Assembly: GCA_938045215.1 (NCBI GenBank)
Contig: CALINF010000256.1
Coordinates: forward strand, 1-6,170
From: an uncultured Halieaceae bacterium
GTDB taxonomy: Bacteria; Pseudomonadota; Gammaproteobacteria; Pseudomonadales; Halieaceae
Reading direction: 5' to 3'
DNA length: 6,170 bases
The notes below the pieces were generated by a model. That model had not been told where the DNA came from. It made no database searches and worked only from the letters and a program-made list of their open reading frames with translations. The position numbers and the translations under genes were made by a program. Below, piece after piece: positions 1 through 5,838 of this stretch. Position 1 is the first letter of the stretch. Every line of letters begins with the position of its first letter.

Positions 1-243
1 GAGACGCTGGAGCGCTGGGGCATTAGTGGTGGGGTGCTGGTGAGAGAGGTCGTGCGTGGCTCGGTTGCTGCTGATGCCGGAGTTGCACCGGGCGATGTCA
101 TTACGCTAATCGGGTCTACCCCGATAAAGAACGTCGATGCATTTGAAAGTGCTGTTGACAAGCTGCCTGGCGGCGCGTCAGTCCCCCTACGGCTTATCCG
201 TCGAGGCAGTCCTATGTTTATTGGGCTAAAGCTCGCTGACTAG
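1..243 (+). CDS. mucD: C-terminal end of a DegP/MucD-type periplasmic serine protease (5' partial)
   Basis: The reading frame is open from the first base of the window and stops at TAG 241-243, giving 80 residues. They form one PDZ domain: a GVLVREV strand, a small-residue AADAG turn, the APGDVI carboxylate-loop segment, a helix around DAFESAVDKL, and final strands ending in FIGLKLAD. This matches the second PDZ domain that closes HtrA-family proteases. In the full protein a trypsin-like domain would precede it, cleaving misfolded periplasmic proteins, but that part and its His-Asp-Ser triad lie outside the window. The choice of MucD rather than DegP or DegQ rests mainly on position: in Pseudomonas and relatives mucD directly precedes lepA and ends the algU-mucABCD sigma-E regulatory operon. 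HtrA-type protease is near certain; the exact paralogue is an inference. The internal GTG at position 34 is not a true start. Confidence 0.82.
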   Translation, partial: ETLERWGISGGVLVREVVRGSVAADAGVAPGDVITLIGSTPIKNVDAFESAVDKLPGGASVPLRLIRRGSPMFIGLKLAD

Positions 244-258
244 ACAAGTGTAGATACA

Positions 259-279
259 CTCTCTCTGGATTTGAGAGAG
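259..279 (+). other. Hairpin downstream of the mucD stop, without a T-tract
   Basis: CTCTCTC at 259-265 is perfectly complementary to GAGAGAG at 273-279, with a 7-base loop (TGGATTT). The structure begins 15 bases after the mucD stop codon. The following bases are GGGTGATACC, not a run of T, so this is not a standard intrinsic terminator. It could stabilise the 3' end of an upstream transcript, act as a partial attenuator between mucD and lepA, or be incidental. The complementarity is seen directly; any role is inferred. Confidence 0.45.
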
Positions 280-321
280 GGGTGATACCGATCGGCCGTG
301 GTGATTGGGCATGCATTACGG

Positions 322-327
322 TACAAT
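322..327 (+). promoter_or_regulatory. Probable -10 box of a lepA promoter
   Basis: TACAAT at 322-327 matches the sigma-70 -10 consensus TATAAT at five of six positions. It lies in the only sizeable gap of the window, about 70 bases before the preferred lepA start, and is followed by a GC-rich stretch where transcription would begin (around 333-336). No good -35 box is visible at the usual 16-18 bp spacing: the bases near 298-304 (GTGGTGA) match poorly, and TTGGGC at 305-310 is too close. An activator-dependent or weak promoter is possible. Confidence 0.4.
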
Positions 328-397
328 CGCGCGGCTTTTTGAGGTGGCGGAGTGCGCTGCGCGCCTGTTACCGTTATCTTCTGCTGAGCCTGAATGC

Positions 398-2194
398 GTG
401 AGTGATCTCCAACACATCCGAAACTTTTCGATTATTGCCCATATAGACCACGGCAAGTCGACCCTAGCCGATCGTTTTATCCAGTATTGTGGCGGTCTCA
501 GTGCACGTGAGATGGACGAGCAGGTGCTTGACTCCATGGACATTGAGCGTGAGCGCGGTATCACCATCAAGGCCCAGAGTGTGACTCTGGATTACACCGC
601 ACGCGACGGACAGATCTACCAGCTAAACTTTATTGACACCCCCGGCCATGTCGATTTTTCCTATGAGGTGTCGCGCTCCCTGTCGGCCTGTGAAGGCGCT
701 TTGTTGGTGGTCGATGCTGGTCAGGGTGTTGAGGCGCAATCGGTCGCCAATTGCTATACGGCTATCGAGCAAGGCCTGGAAGTATTGCCGATCCTCAACA
801 AAATGGATCTGCCCCAGGCTGACCCTGACAAAGTGAGGCTGGAGATTGAAGAGATCATCGGTATCGATGCAACTGATGCGTGCCTGGTTAGCGCTAAGTC
901 CGGCCTGGGTATCGAGGACGCACTTGAATATCTGGTTGAACAGATACCACCCCCGGAAGGTGATCGGGATGCGCCGCTGCAAGCGCTGATTATTGACTCC
1001 TGGTTTGACAATTATCTGGGTGTTGTGTCCCTGGTGCGGGTTAAACAGGGTGTGTTGAACAAACGCGACAAGTTCGTGATCAAGTCACTCGGCAAGGTCC
1101 ATCAAGTCGACAGCGTAGGCATTTTTACGCCAAAGCGTCAGGAGACAAGCTGCCTGCAAGCCGGCGAAGTGGGTTTTGTGGTTGCAGGCATCAAAGATAT
1201 TCATGGCGCACCCGTGGGCGATACGCTGGTGCATGCGGGGCATACTGATGTACCCGCACTGCCGGGCTTTAAACGGATCAAACCGCAGGTCTACGCGGGT
1301 ATCTTCACCATTTCTTCAGACGACTATGAGGACTTTCGCGAGGCACTGGCCAAACTGACACTCAATGACGCTTCGTTGTTCTACGAGCCCGAAACGTCTG
1401 ATGCGCTGGGGTTCGGCTTTCGCTGTGGATTCCTGGGCATGTTGCACATGGAAATCATTCAGGAGCGGTTGGAGCGGGAGTACGATCTCGACCTGATTAC
1501 TACCGCACCCACTGTGATCTATGAAGTGGTTAAAAAGAATGGAGAGATAGTGCAGGTAGATAACCCCAGCGCACTACCTGACATGGGCGATATCGACCAG
1601 ATGCGCGAGCCTATCGCGCGCTGCAATATCCTGGTACCGCAGGACTATCTCGGCAATGTGATTTCCCTTTGTGTGGAAAAGCGCGGCACGCAAAAAGATA
1701 TGCAGTTTCTCGGTGCTCAGGTGTCAGTGACATATGATATTCCCATGGCAGAAGTCGTGTTGGATTTTTTCGACCGCCTGAAATCGGTGAGCCGGGGCTA
1801 TGCATCGCTGGACTACAGTTTTGAGCGCTTTGAAGCCGCGAGTCTTGCGCGCCTGGATGTGTTGATCAATGGCGAGCGTGTGGATGCCCTGGCTGTTATT
1901 GTGCACCGGGACCAGGTGCAGTACCGGGGCCGGGCGCTGACGGAAAAGATGAAAGAACTGATACCAAGGCAAATGTTTGACGTGGCTATTCAAGCGGCAG
2001 TGGGTGGCAAGGTCGTCGCCAGGCAGACCGTGAAAGCCTTGCGTAAAAATGTCACCGCCAAATGCTATGGTGGCGATGTCTCGCGCAAGCGTAAACTTTT
2101 GGAAAAGCAAAAAGCGGGCAAGAAGCGCATGAAGCAGGTGGGTAACGTCGAGATACCCCAGTCGGCCTTCCTTGCTGTGCTCAAAGTGGATTGA
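398..2194 (+). CDS. lepA: Translation elongation factor 4 (LepA, EF-4), ribosome-associated GTPase
   Basis: LepA is a cytoplasmic translational GTPase that binds the ribosome and affects initiation, 30S maturation and translation under stress; back-translocation was also proposed for it. From GTG 398 the protein has 598 residues, close to the usual 599 or so. The G motifs are complete: AHIDHGKST at 14-22 (G1), RGIT at 53-56 (G2), DTPGH at 80-84 (G3, with the His that activates water), NKMD at 134-137 (G4) and SAK at 165-167 (G5). EF-G-like domains II, III and V follow. The LepA-specific C-terminal domain carries the conserved CYGGDVSRKRKLLEKQK segment and ends AVLKVD. The frame stays open upstream to TTG 305, but those 31 extra residues do not look conserved and overlap the putative -10 box. 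GTG 398 places SDLQHIRNFSIIAH right at the N-terminus, as in the family. Its Shine-Dalgarno is weak (TGAG at 384-387 at best). lepB follows after 15 bases. Confidence 0.97.
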   Translation: MSDLQHIRNFSIIAHIDHGKSTLADRFIQYCGGLSAREMDEQVLDSMDIERERGITIKAQSVTLDYTARDGQIYQLNFIDTPGHVDFSYEVSRSLSACEGALLVVDAGQGVEAQSVANCYTAIEQGLEVLPILNKMDLPQADPDKVRLEIEEIIGIDATDACLVSAKSGLGIEDALEYLVEQIPPPEGDRDAPLQALIIDSWFDNYLGVVSLVRVKQGVLNKRDKFVIKSLGKVHQVDSVGIFTPKRQETSCLQAGEVGFVVAGIKDIHGAPVGDTLVHAGHTDVPALPGFKRIKPQVYAGIFTISSDDYEDFREALAKLTLNDASLFYEPETSDALGFGFRCGFLGMLHMEIIQERLEREYDLDLITTAPTVIYEVVKKNGEIVQVDNPSALPDMGDIDQMREPIARCNILVPQDYLGNVISLCVEKRGTQKDMQFLGAQVSVTYDIPMAEVVLDFFDRLKSVSRGYASLDYSFERFEAASLARLDVLINGERVDALAVIVHRDQVQYRGRALTEKMKELIPRQMFDVAIQAAVGGKVVARQTVKALRKNVTAKCYGGDVSRKRKLLEKQKAGKKRMKQVGNVEIPQSAFLAVLKVD

Positions 2195-2209
2195 AAACGG
2201 GGTACATGC

Positions 2210-3049
2210 ATGACAATTGATTTCCCACTCATCCTGGTCATCCTGGTTTTCGGCAGCGGCTTAATCTGGCTTGTAGATGCGCTGTTTTTTGCACCCCGTA
2301 GGGCCGCAGCGATTGCACAATTGCAGGAGCAGCATCCGGGCTGGGAGAGTGAAGGTTCCACCGCAGCGATAAGCTTCCAGCAAAGTGTGCAGTCAACTGC
2401 CGCCGAGCCGGTGGTGGTTGAATATGCCAAGTCGTTCTTCCCGGTGCTCTTTGTGGTTTTTGTATTACGATCTTTTCTGGTAGAGCCCTTTCAGATTCCT
2501 TCGTCTTCGATGGTCCCAACGCTTCAGGTGGGCGACTATATCCTGGTGAATAAATTCACGTATGGTATCCGACTGCCGGTTGTGCGCACCAAGGTGCTCG
2601 ATATCAATACACCGGAACGCGGCGACGTTATGGTGTTTTTTCCACCGCATCTGAACGATACGTACTACATCAAGCGAGTGATTGGCTTGCCGGGTGACAC
2701 CGTGACCTATCGAGACAAGCAATTGACGGTGAATGGTGAGCTTCTTGCAGTTGATAAACTTGGCGTGATGCCCGAGGGTGATAGGCGTTTTTCAGTGGGA
2801 CTTGAGTCCCTGGGCGAATCCAATCACCTGACCCAGGTAGACCTGATGAGGCCTGCCCGTGATTTTTCCGTACAGGTAAAGCCCGGTCACTATTTTATGA
2901 TGGGCGATAACCGGGACAATAGCAGTGACAGTCGAGTTTGGGGTCAGGTGCCAGAAAAGGATATAGTAGGGCAGGCCTTCGCGATCTGGATGCACTGGGA
3001 CTCTCTGTTCAGCATTCCGAGCTTTAGCAGGGTTGGTGGCATAGAATAA
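2210..3049 (+). CDS. lepB: Signal peptidase I (leader peptidase)
   Basis: LepB is an inner-membrane serine protease of the Ser-Lys dyad type that removes signal peptides from proteins exported by Sec or Tat. The 279-residue product is close to the roughly 284 of Pseudomonas LepB and shorter than the 324 of E. coli. Membrane segment 1 spans about residues 5-27. A cytoplasmic stretch with RR at 30-31 follows, then membrane segment 2 at about 75-91. Box B, PSSSMVPTLQVGD, holds the nucleophile Ser100 followed by Met101. Box D starts with RGDVMVF (137-143) and YYIKRVIGLPGD carries the general base Lys155. Box E is GDNRDNSSDSR at 232-242. The C-terminus IWMHWDSLF is also typical. A GGGG stretch at 2199-2202, seven bases before the ATG, can serve as ribosome binding site. 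With lepA 15 bases upstream, co-transcription is likely, as in E. coli lepAB. All key catalytic residues are present. Confidence 0.97.
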   Translation: MTIDFPLILVILVFGSGLIWLVDALFFAPRRAAAIAQLQEQHPGWESEGSTAAISFQQSVQSTAAEPVVVEYAKSFFPVLFVVFVLRSFLVEPFQIPSSSMVPTLQVGDYILVNKFTYGIRLPVVRTKVLDINTPERGDVMVFFPPHLNDTYYIKRVIGLPGDTVTYRDKQLTVNGELLAVDKLGVMPEGDRRFSVGLESLGESNHLTQVDLMRPARDFSVQVKPGHYFMMGDNRDNSSDSRVWGQVPEKDIVGQAFAIWMHWDSLFSIPSFSRVGGIE

Positions 3050-3071
3050 GGACAACAAAAGTCAGGACGTC

Positions 3072-3077
3072 GGGGAG
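3072..3077 (+). promoter_or_regulatory. Ribosome binding site of the DUF4845 gene
   Basis: GGGGAG lies 8 bases before ATG 3086. It supports that start over the in-frame Met codons three and ten residues in. It is one of the two clearest Shine-Dalgarno sequences in the window, the other being that of acpS. Confidence 0.65.
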
Positions 3078-3085
3078 CAGTAACA

Positions 3086-3472
3086 ATGAAAATGCGTCAA
3101 CAACAAGCAGGAATGTCAATCCCGGGAATGTTGATCATTGCGATCATGGTGGGATTCTTTGCGATGTGCGGGCTAAAAATGGCCCCGGGCTACTTTGAAT
3201 ACCTCACAGTGAAAGAGATTGTGACCAAGACTGCCAGTCAGTTTAAACCAGAAGAAGACAACATAGCGGATATTCGCCGCAAGTTGGCTAACCTGCTCAA
3301 TACCAACCAGGTGTACGGGATCAAACCCAAGGAAATCGAGGTCTTTCGCAAGGATGGCAAGACCTACATCGATGCCAATTATGAGATGCGGGTAAATATA
3401 GTAGGGCGCATCGATGCCGTGATGCGATTCGACGATCTGGAAATGGAAGCGGGCCGCAAGGGCGCTAACTGA
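3086..3472 (+). CDS. DUF4845 family single-pass membrane protein of unknown function
   Basis: The function of this family is not established. The product has 128 residues: a short basic, Gln-rich N-terminus (MKMRQQQAG), one hydrophobic segment at about residues 10-30, then a conserved-looking GLKMAPGYFEYLTV stretch and a roughly 95-residue soluble domain. That domain includes a YEMRVNIVGRIDAVMRF region near the C-terminus. This pattern, the length and the position between lepB and rnc match the DUF4845 proteins of Pseudomonas-like bacteria. E. coli has no counterpart at this site. The N-terminus resembles a type IV prepilin leader in outline (positive charge, Gly, hydrophobic helix) but lacks Glu at +5. 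The soluble domain is probably periplasmic, as the positive charges precede the helix. rnc starts 6 bases after the stop. Being next to lepB might hint at an envelope role, but that is inference only. Confidence 0.85.
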   Translation: MKMRQQQAGMSIPGMLIIAIMVGFFAMCGLKMAPGYFEYLTVKEIVTKTASQFKPEEDNIADIRRKLANLLNTNQVYGIKPKEIEVFRKDGKTYIDANYEMRVNIVGRIDAVMRFDDLEMEAGRKGAN

Positions 3473-3478
3473 TTTTCT

Positions 3479-4153
3479 ATGGACAATAGCGCGCGCCTCC
3501 AGCGAGCGCTGGGCTATGTATTCAATGATGAGAGCTTGCTCGCTCTGGCTCTAGCTCATCGTAGCGTGGGTAAGCGCAATAATGAGCGGCTGGAGTTTTT
3601 AGGCGACTCGATTGTCAATCACGTTATCGCCGACGCACTGTATCATCGCTTCCCCGACCTTCGTGAAGGCAGTCTCAGTCGGCTGCGGGCCTCACTCGTT
3701 AAAGGCGAGACGCTTGCCGAGTTGGCTCTGGAGCTCGATCTGGGCGCTTATCTGCAGCTGGGTTCAGGAGAGCGCAAGAGCGGGGGCCATCGCCGTGAGT
3801 CAATTCTGGCCGATGCTTTTGAGGCAGTGGCCGGTGCAATCTTGCTGGACGGAGGGTTCGAGGTTTGTCGCGAGCGACTACTTGTCTGGTTTGACCAGCG
3901 CCTGTCCCAGTTACCCGAGCATGGGACGGCCAAGGATCCCAAAACGCAGCTACAGGAGTATCTTCAGGGGCGGGGGTATCCTTTGCCAGACTACCAGTTG
4001 GTTGAGGTAATCGGAGAAGATCACGATCAGGAGTTCCTTGTGCGCTGTACGCTTGAGCAACATACCCTGATAGCCGAGGGGAAAGGCAGCAGTCGGCGCA
4101 AGGCCGAACAAATCGCCGCGTCCAGCGCGTTGGAACAGATAGCCAATGACTGA
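3479..4153 (+). CDS. rnc: Ribonuclease III
   Basis: RNase III is a cytoplasmic, Mg2+-dependent homodimeric endonuclease that cuts double-stranded RNA. It processes the 30S rRNA precursor and many structured mRNAs. The product has 224 residues, the standard bacterial length. The catalytic domain (about 1-147) contains the signature NERLEFLGDS at 35-44. Glu36, Glu39, Asp43, Glu63, Asp112 and Glu115 occupy the positions of E. coli E38, E41, D45, E65, D114 and E117, so the metal-binding set is intact. The double-stranded-RNA-binding domain runs from about 153 to 222 (DPKTQLQEYLQ ... GSSRRKAEQIAASSALEQI). The ATG is only 6 bases after the DUF4845 stop and has no close Shine-Dalgarno, so translation is probably coupled to the gene upstream. 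The 3' end overlaps era by 8 bases. In E. coli RNase III cuts its own leader; no equivalent space exists directly upstream here. Confidence 0.97.
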   Translation: MDNSARLQRALGYVFNDESLLALALAHRSVGKRNNERLEFLGDSIVNHVIADALYHRFPDLREGSLSRLRASLVKGETLAELALELDLGAYLQLGSGERKSGGHRRESILADAFEAVAGAILLDGGFEVCRERLLVWFDQRLSQLPEHGTAKDPKTQLQEYLQGRGYPLPDYQLVEVIGEDHDQEFLVRCTLEQHTLIAEGKGSSRRKAEQIAASSALEQIAND

Positions 4154-5078
4154 TAATCCCAGAGATCCTGCCATACCTGCTACCGATGGAGCGCCGCGCT
4201 GCGGTTACGTGGCGATCGTAGGTCGACCCAATGTTGGCAAATCGACACTGCTGAATTACTTGCTGGGTCAAAAGATCAGCATTACCTCACGCAAGCCACA
4301 GACCACGCGCCACCAGGTATTGGGTATCAAGACCGAGGGGAATATGCAGGCGATTTATGTCGACACGCCGGGGCTGCATATCGGTGCAGACAAAGCCATT
4401 AACCGCTATATGAATCGCGCGGCAAGCTCCGCCATCAAAGATGTTGATCTTATTCTATTTCTGGTTGATCGCACCGCCTTTACGGACGAAGACGCAATGG
4501 TGCTCGAACAGGTTCGCCAGAGCGGCCTGCCCACATTGCTCGTGGTGAACAAGGTTGATTTACTGGAAGACAAGAAAGCCCTGTTGCCGCAGCTGGAAAG
4601 TTTGGCCCAATTGATGACGTTTGAAGCCATCGTTCCACTGTCTGCATTGCACAGGCACAACGTGGACGCTCTGGAAGCTGAGATCATTCAGCGATTACCC
4701 GAAGCGGTGCATTTGTTTCCGGAAGACCAGATTACCGACCGCAGTCAGCGTTTTTTGGCGGCGGAGATCGTGCGTGAAAAAATAATGCGGCAACTGGGCG
4801 ACGAGTTGCCCTACGCCGTCGCGGTAGAGATCGAAGAGTTTTCTCATGATGGGTCAACCCTGCATATATCGGCATTGATCCTGGTCGAGCGTAAGGGTCA
4901 GAAACGTATCATAATCGGCGATAGCGGTAGCCGATTACGTGCGATTGGTACAGAGGCGCGTAAAGACATGGAGACCTTGTTCGACAACAAAGTAATGCTG
5001 CGGCTATGGGTAAAAGTCAAGTCGGGTTGGTCAGATGACGAGCGCGCCCTGCGCAGTTTGGGTTATGAAGATCGCTAG
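4146..5078 (+). CDS. era: GTPase Era, 16S rRNA-binding ribosome assembly factor
   Basis: Era is an essential or near-essential GTPase that binds the 3' end of 16S rRNA through a KH domain and assists 30S maturation, working alongside RNase III. The 310-residue product is slightly longer than E. coli Era (301). A roughly 18-residue polar extension precedes the G domain. G motifs: GRPNVGKS at 26-33 (G1), TT at 53-54 in the G2 loop, DTPG at 73-76 (G3) and NKVD at 135-138 (G4). The C-terminal KH domain (about 205-300) contains VERKGQKRIIIGDSGSRL with a G-D-S-G loop, followed by IGTEARKDME, a family hallmark. The ATG lies inside the last codons of rnc, an 8-base overlap that implies translational coupling; GGAA at 4132-4135 may be the ribosome binding site. 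All motifs appear intact. Confidence 0.97.
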   Translation: MTDNPRDPAIPATDGAPRCGYVAIVGRPNVGKSTLLNYLLGQKISITSRKPQTTRHQVLGIKTEGNMQAIYVDTPGLHIGADKAINRYMNRAASSAIKDVDLILFLVDRTAFTDEDAMVLEQVRQSGLPTLLVVNKVDLLEDKKALLPQLESLAQLMTFEAIVPLSALHRHNVDALEAEIIQRLPEAVHLFPEDQITDRSQRFLAAEIVREKIMRQLGDELPYAVAVEIEEFSHDGSTLHISALILVERKGQKRIIIGDSGSRLRAIGTEARKDMETLFDNKVMLRLWVKVKSGWSDDERALRSLGYEDR

Positions 5079-5103
5079 GCCATAGCGGCGGGCGCACCTA
5101 CTC

Positions 5104-5838
5104 ATGAGAGTGTTACTGCAACCCGCATTTTTGCTTCATCGCCGGCCTTTTCGCGATACATCACAGATTCTCGAGTTCCTGACACCCGAGCACGGTCGTA
5201 TCAGCCTGATCGCCAAAGGTGTTCGGCGCAAGGCGCGCGGTGGCAGTCTGGGCGCCGTATTGCAGCCTTTTACGCCGCTGTTGGTGTCGTTCACCGGACG
5301 TTCTGAAATGAAGACGCTCACGGTGGTTGAACGCGTTGGTGCGGCAATGCCTTTGCAGGGGGAGCGTCTCTTTTCGGCGCTGTACGTTAATGAGTTGCTG
5401 ATCAAGCTGCTGCAACGGCACGACCCTCACACCCCTCTGTTTGCACACTATGCCCAGACCCTGGAGGCACTGTCGTCAAGCTCCGCGGCGGATGTGTCGT
5501 TACGTATCTTTGAGTTTACGTTACTGGACGCGCTGGGCTATCAGATCAATCCGGCATTAGATGCCAGTTCGGGTGAGTCTGTCGATCCAGATCGCTGGTA
5601 TCGCTTGCAGGATGAACTGGGTCTGGTGTTAAGTAATGAACCCCCGCATCCCGATCGGTCGCTGTTTAGCGGAGCCGATCTGCTGCGCATTGCACGCGGA
5701 GACTACGCGGACACGGCTGGCCTGACGGCCAAGCGTTTGTCACGGGAGGCTTTGTCGCTGCAGTTGGGCGGACAGCCATTGCGCAGTCGTGAGCTATTTG
5801 CGCCACAGCGGCGCGATCAGAGTGCAGGAGAGCAGTAG
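5104..5838 (+). CDS. recO: DNA repair protein RecO
   Basis: RecO works with RecR (and RecF) to displace SSB and load RecA on gapped single-stranded DNA during recombinational repair. The product is 244 residues, within the usual range of about 225-250. The N-terminal OB-fold (about 1-80) has the typical opening, QPAFLLHRRPFRDTSQILEF, followed by TPEHGRISLIAKGVRR with its basic DNA-binding cluster (Lys38, Arg41, Arg42, Lys43). An all-helical domain follows, with YVNELLIKLLQRHDPHTPLF and FEFTLLDALGY, and the end carries the LRSRELF motif. There is no cysteine anywhere, so the four-Cys zinc site of many RecO proteins is missing, as in E. coli-type RecO. The start is 25 bases after era and lacks an obvious Shine-Dalgarno. 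The stop TAG shares its G with the acpS start. Confidence 0.94.
   Translation: MRVLLQPAFLLHRRPFRDTSQILEFLTPEHGRISLIAKGVRRKARGGSLGAVLQPFTPLLVSFTGRSEMKTLTVVERVGAAMPLQGERLFSALYVNELLIKLLQRHDPHTPLFAHYAQTLEALSSSSAADVSLRIFEFTLLDALGYQINPALDASSGESVDPDRWYRLQDELGLVLSNEPPHPDRSLFSGADLLRIARGDYADTAGLTAKRLSREALSLQLGGQPLRSRELFAPQRRDQSAGEQ
5826..5831 (+). promoter_or_regulatory. Ribosome binding site of acpS, inside the end of recO
   Basis: AGGAGA lies in the last codons of recO, six bases before the GTG at 5838. It is a strong Shine-Dalgarno at good spacing. It fixes GTG 5838 as the acpS start and allows ribosomes ending recO to reinitiate at once. Confidence 0.75.

Noticed and set aside
336..340. T5 run in the lepA leader considered as an intrinsic terminator
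   Set aside because: No stem of adequate length directly precedes it; the CGCGCGGC before it has no partner just upstream, and it lies right after the -10-like box.
328..364. GC-rich pairing GCGCG (329-333) with CGCGC (360-364) in the lepA leader, considered as a riboswitch or start-blocking stem
   Set aside because: Only five base pairs across a large loop in GC-rich sequence; easily chance and not near enough to the start codon to block it.
1724..2110. Minus-strand open frame of 128 codons opposite the lepA 3' half
   Set aside because: It lies wholly within lepA, has no recognisable domain, and is explained as a shadow of the sense frame.
2964..3408. ATAGTAGGGC occurring twice, near 2964 in lepB and near 3399 in the DUF4845 gene, as a possible repeat
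   Set aside because: Both copies are in-frame coding for Ile-Val-Gly within otherwise unrelated contexts, and the identity does not extend; chance.
3612..4010. Plus-strand open frame of 132 codons inside rnc in another phase
   Set aside because: The rnc frame carries all catalytic residues and the RNA-binding domain; the alternative translation has no recognisable features.
3699..4271. Open frame of 190 codons on the minus strand across rnc and the start of era
   Set aside because: It is antisense to two clear conserved genes, its translation is rich in Arg, Pro and Ser with no recognisable motif, and it looks like a by-product of the codon usage of the sense strand.
5104..5838. Lack of cysteines in RecO considered as loss of function
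   Set aside because: Several gammaproteobacterial RecO proteins, including that of E. coli, lack the four-Cys zinc site; length and other motifs are normal.
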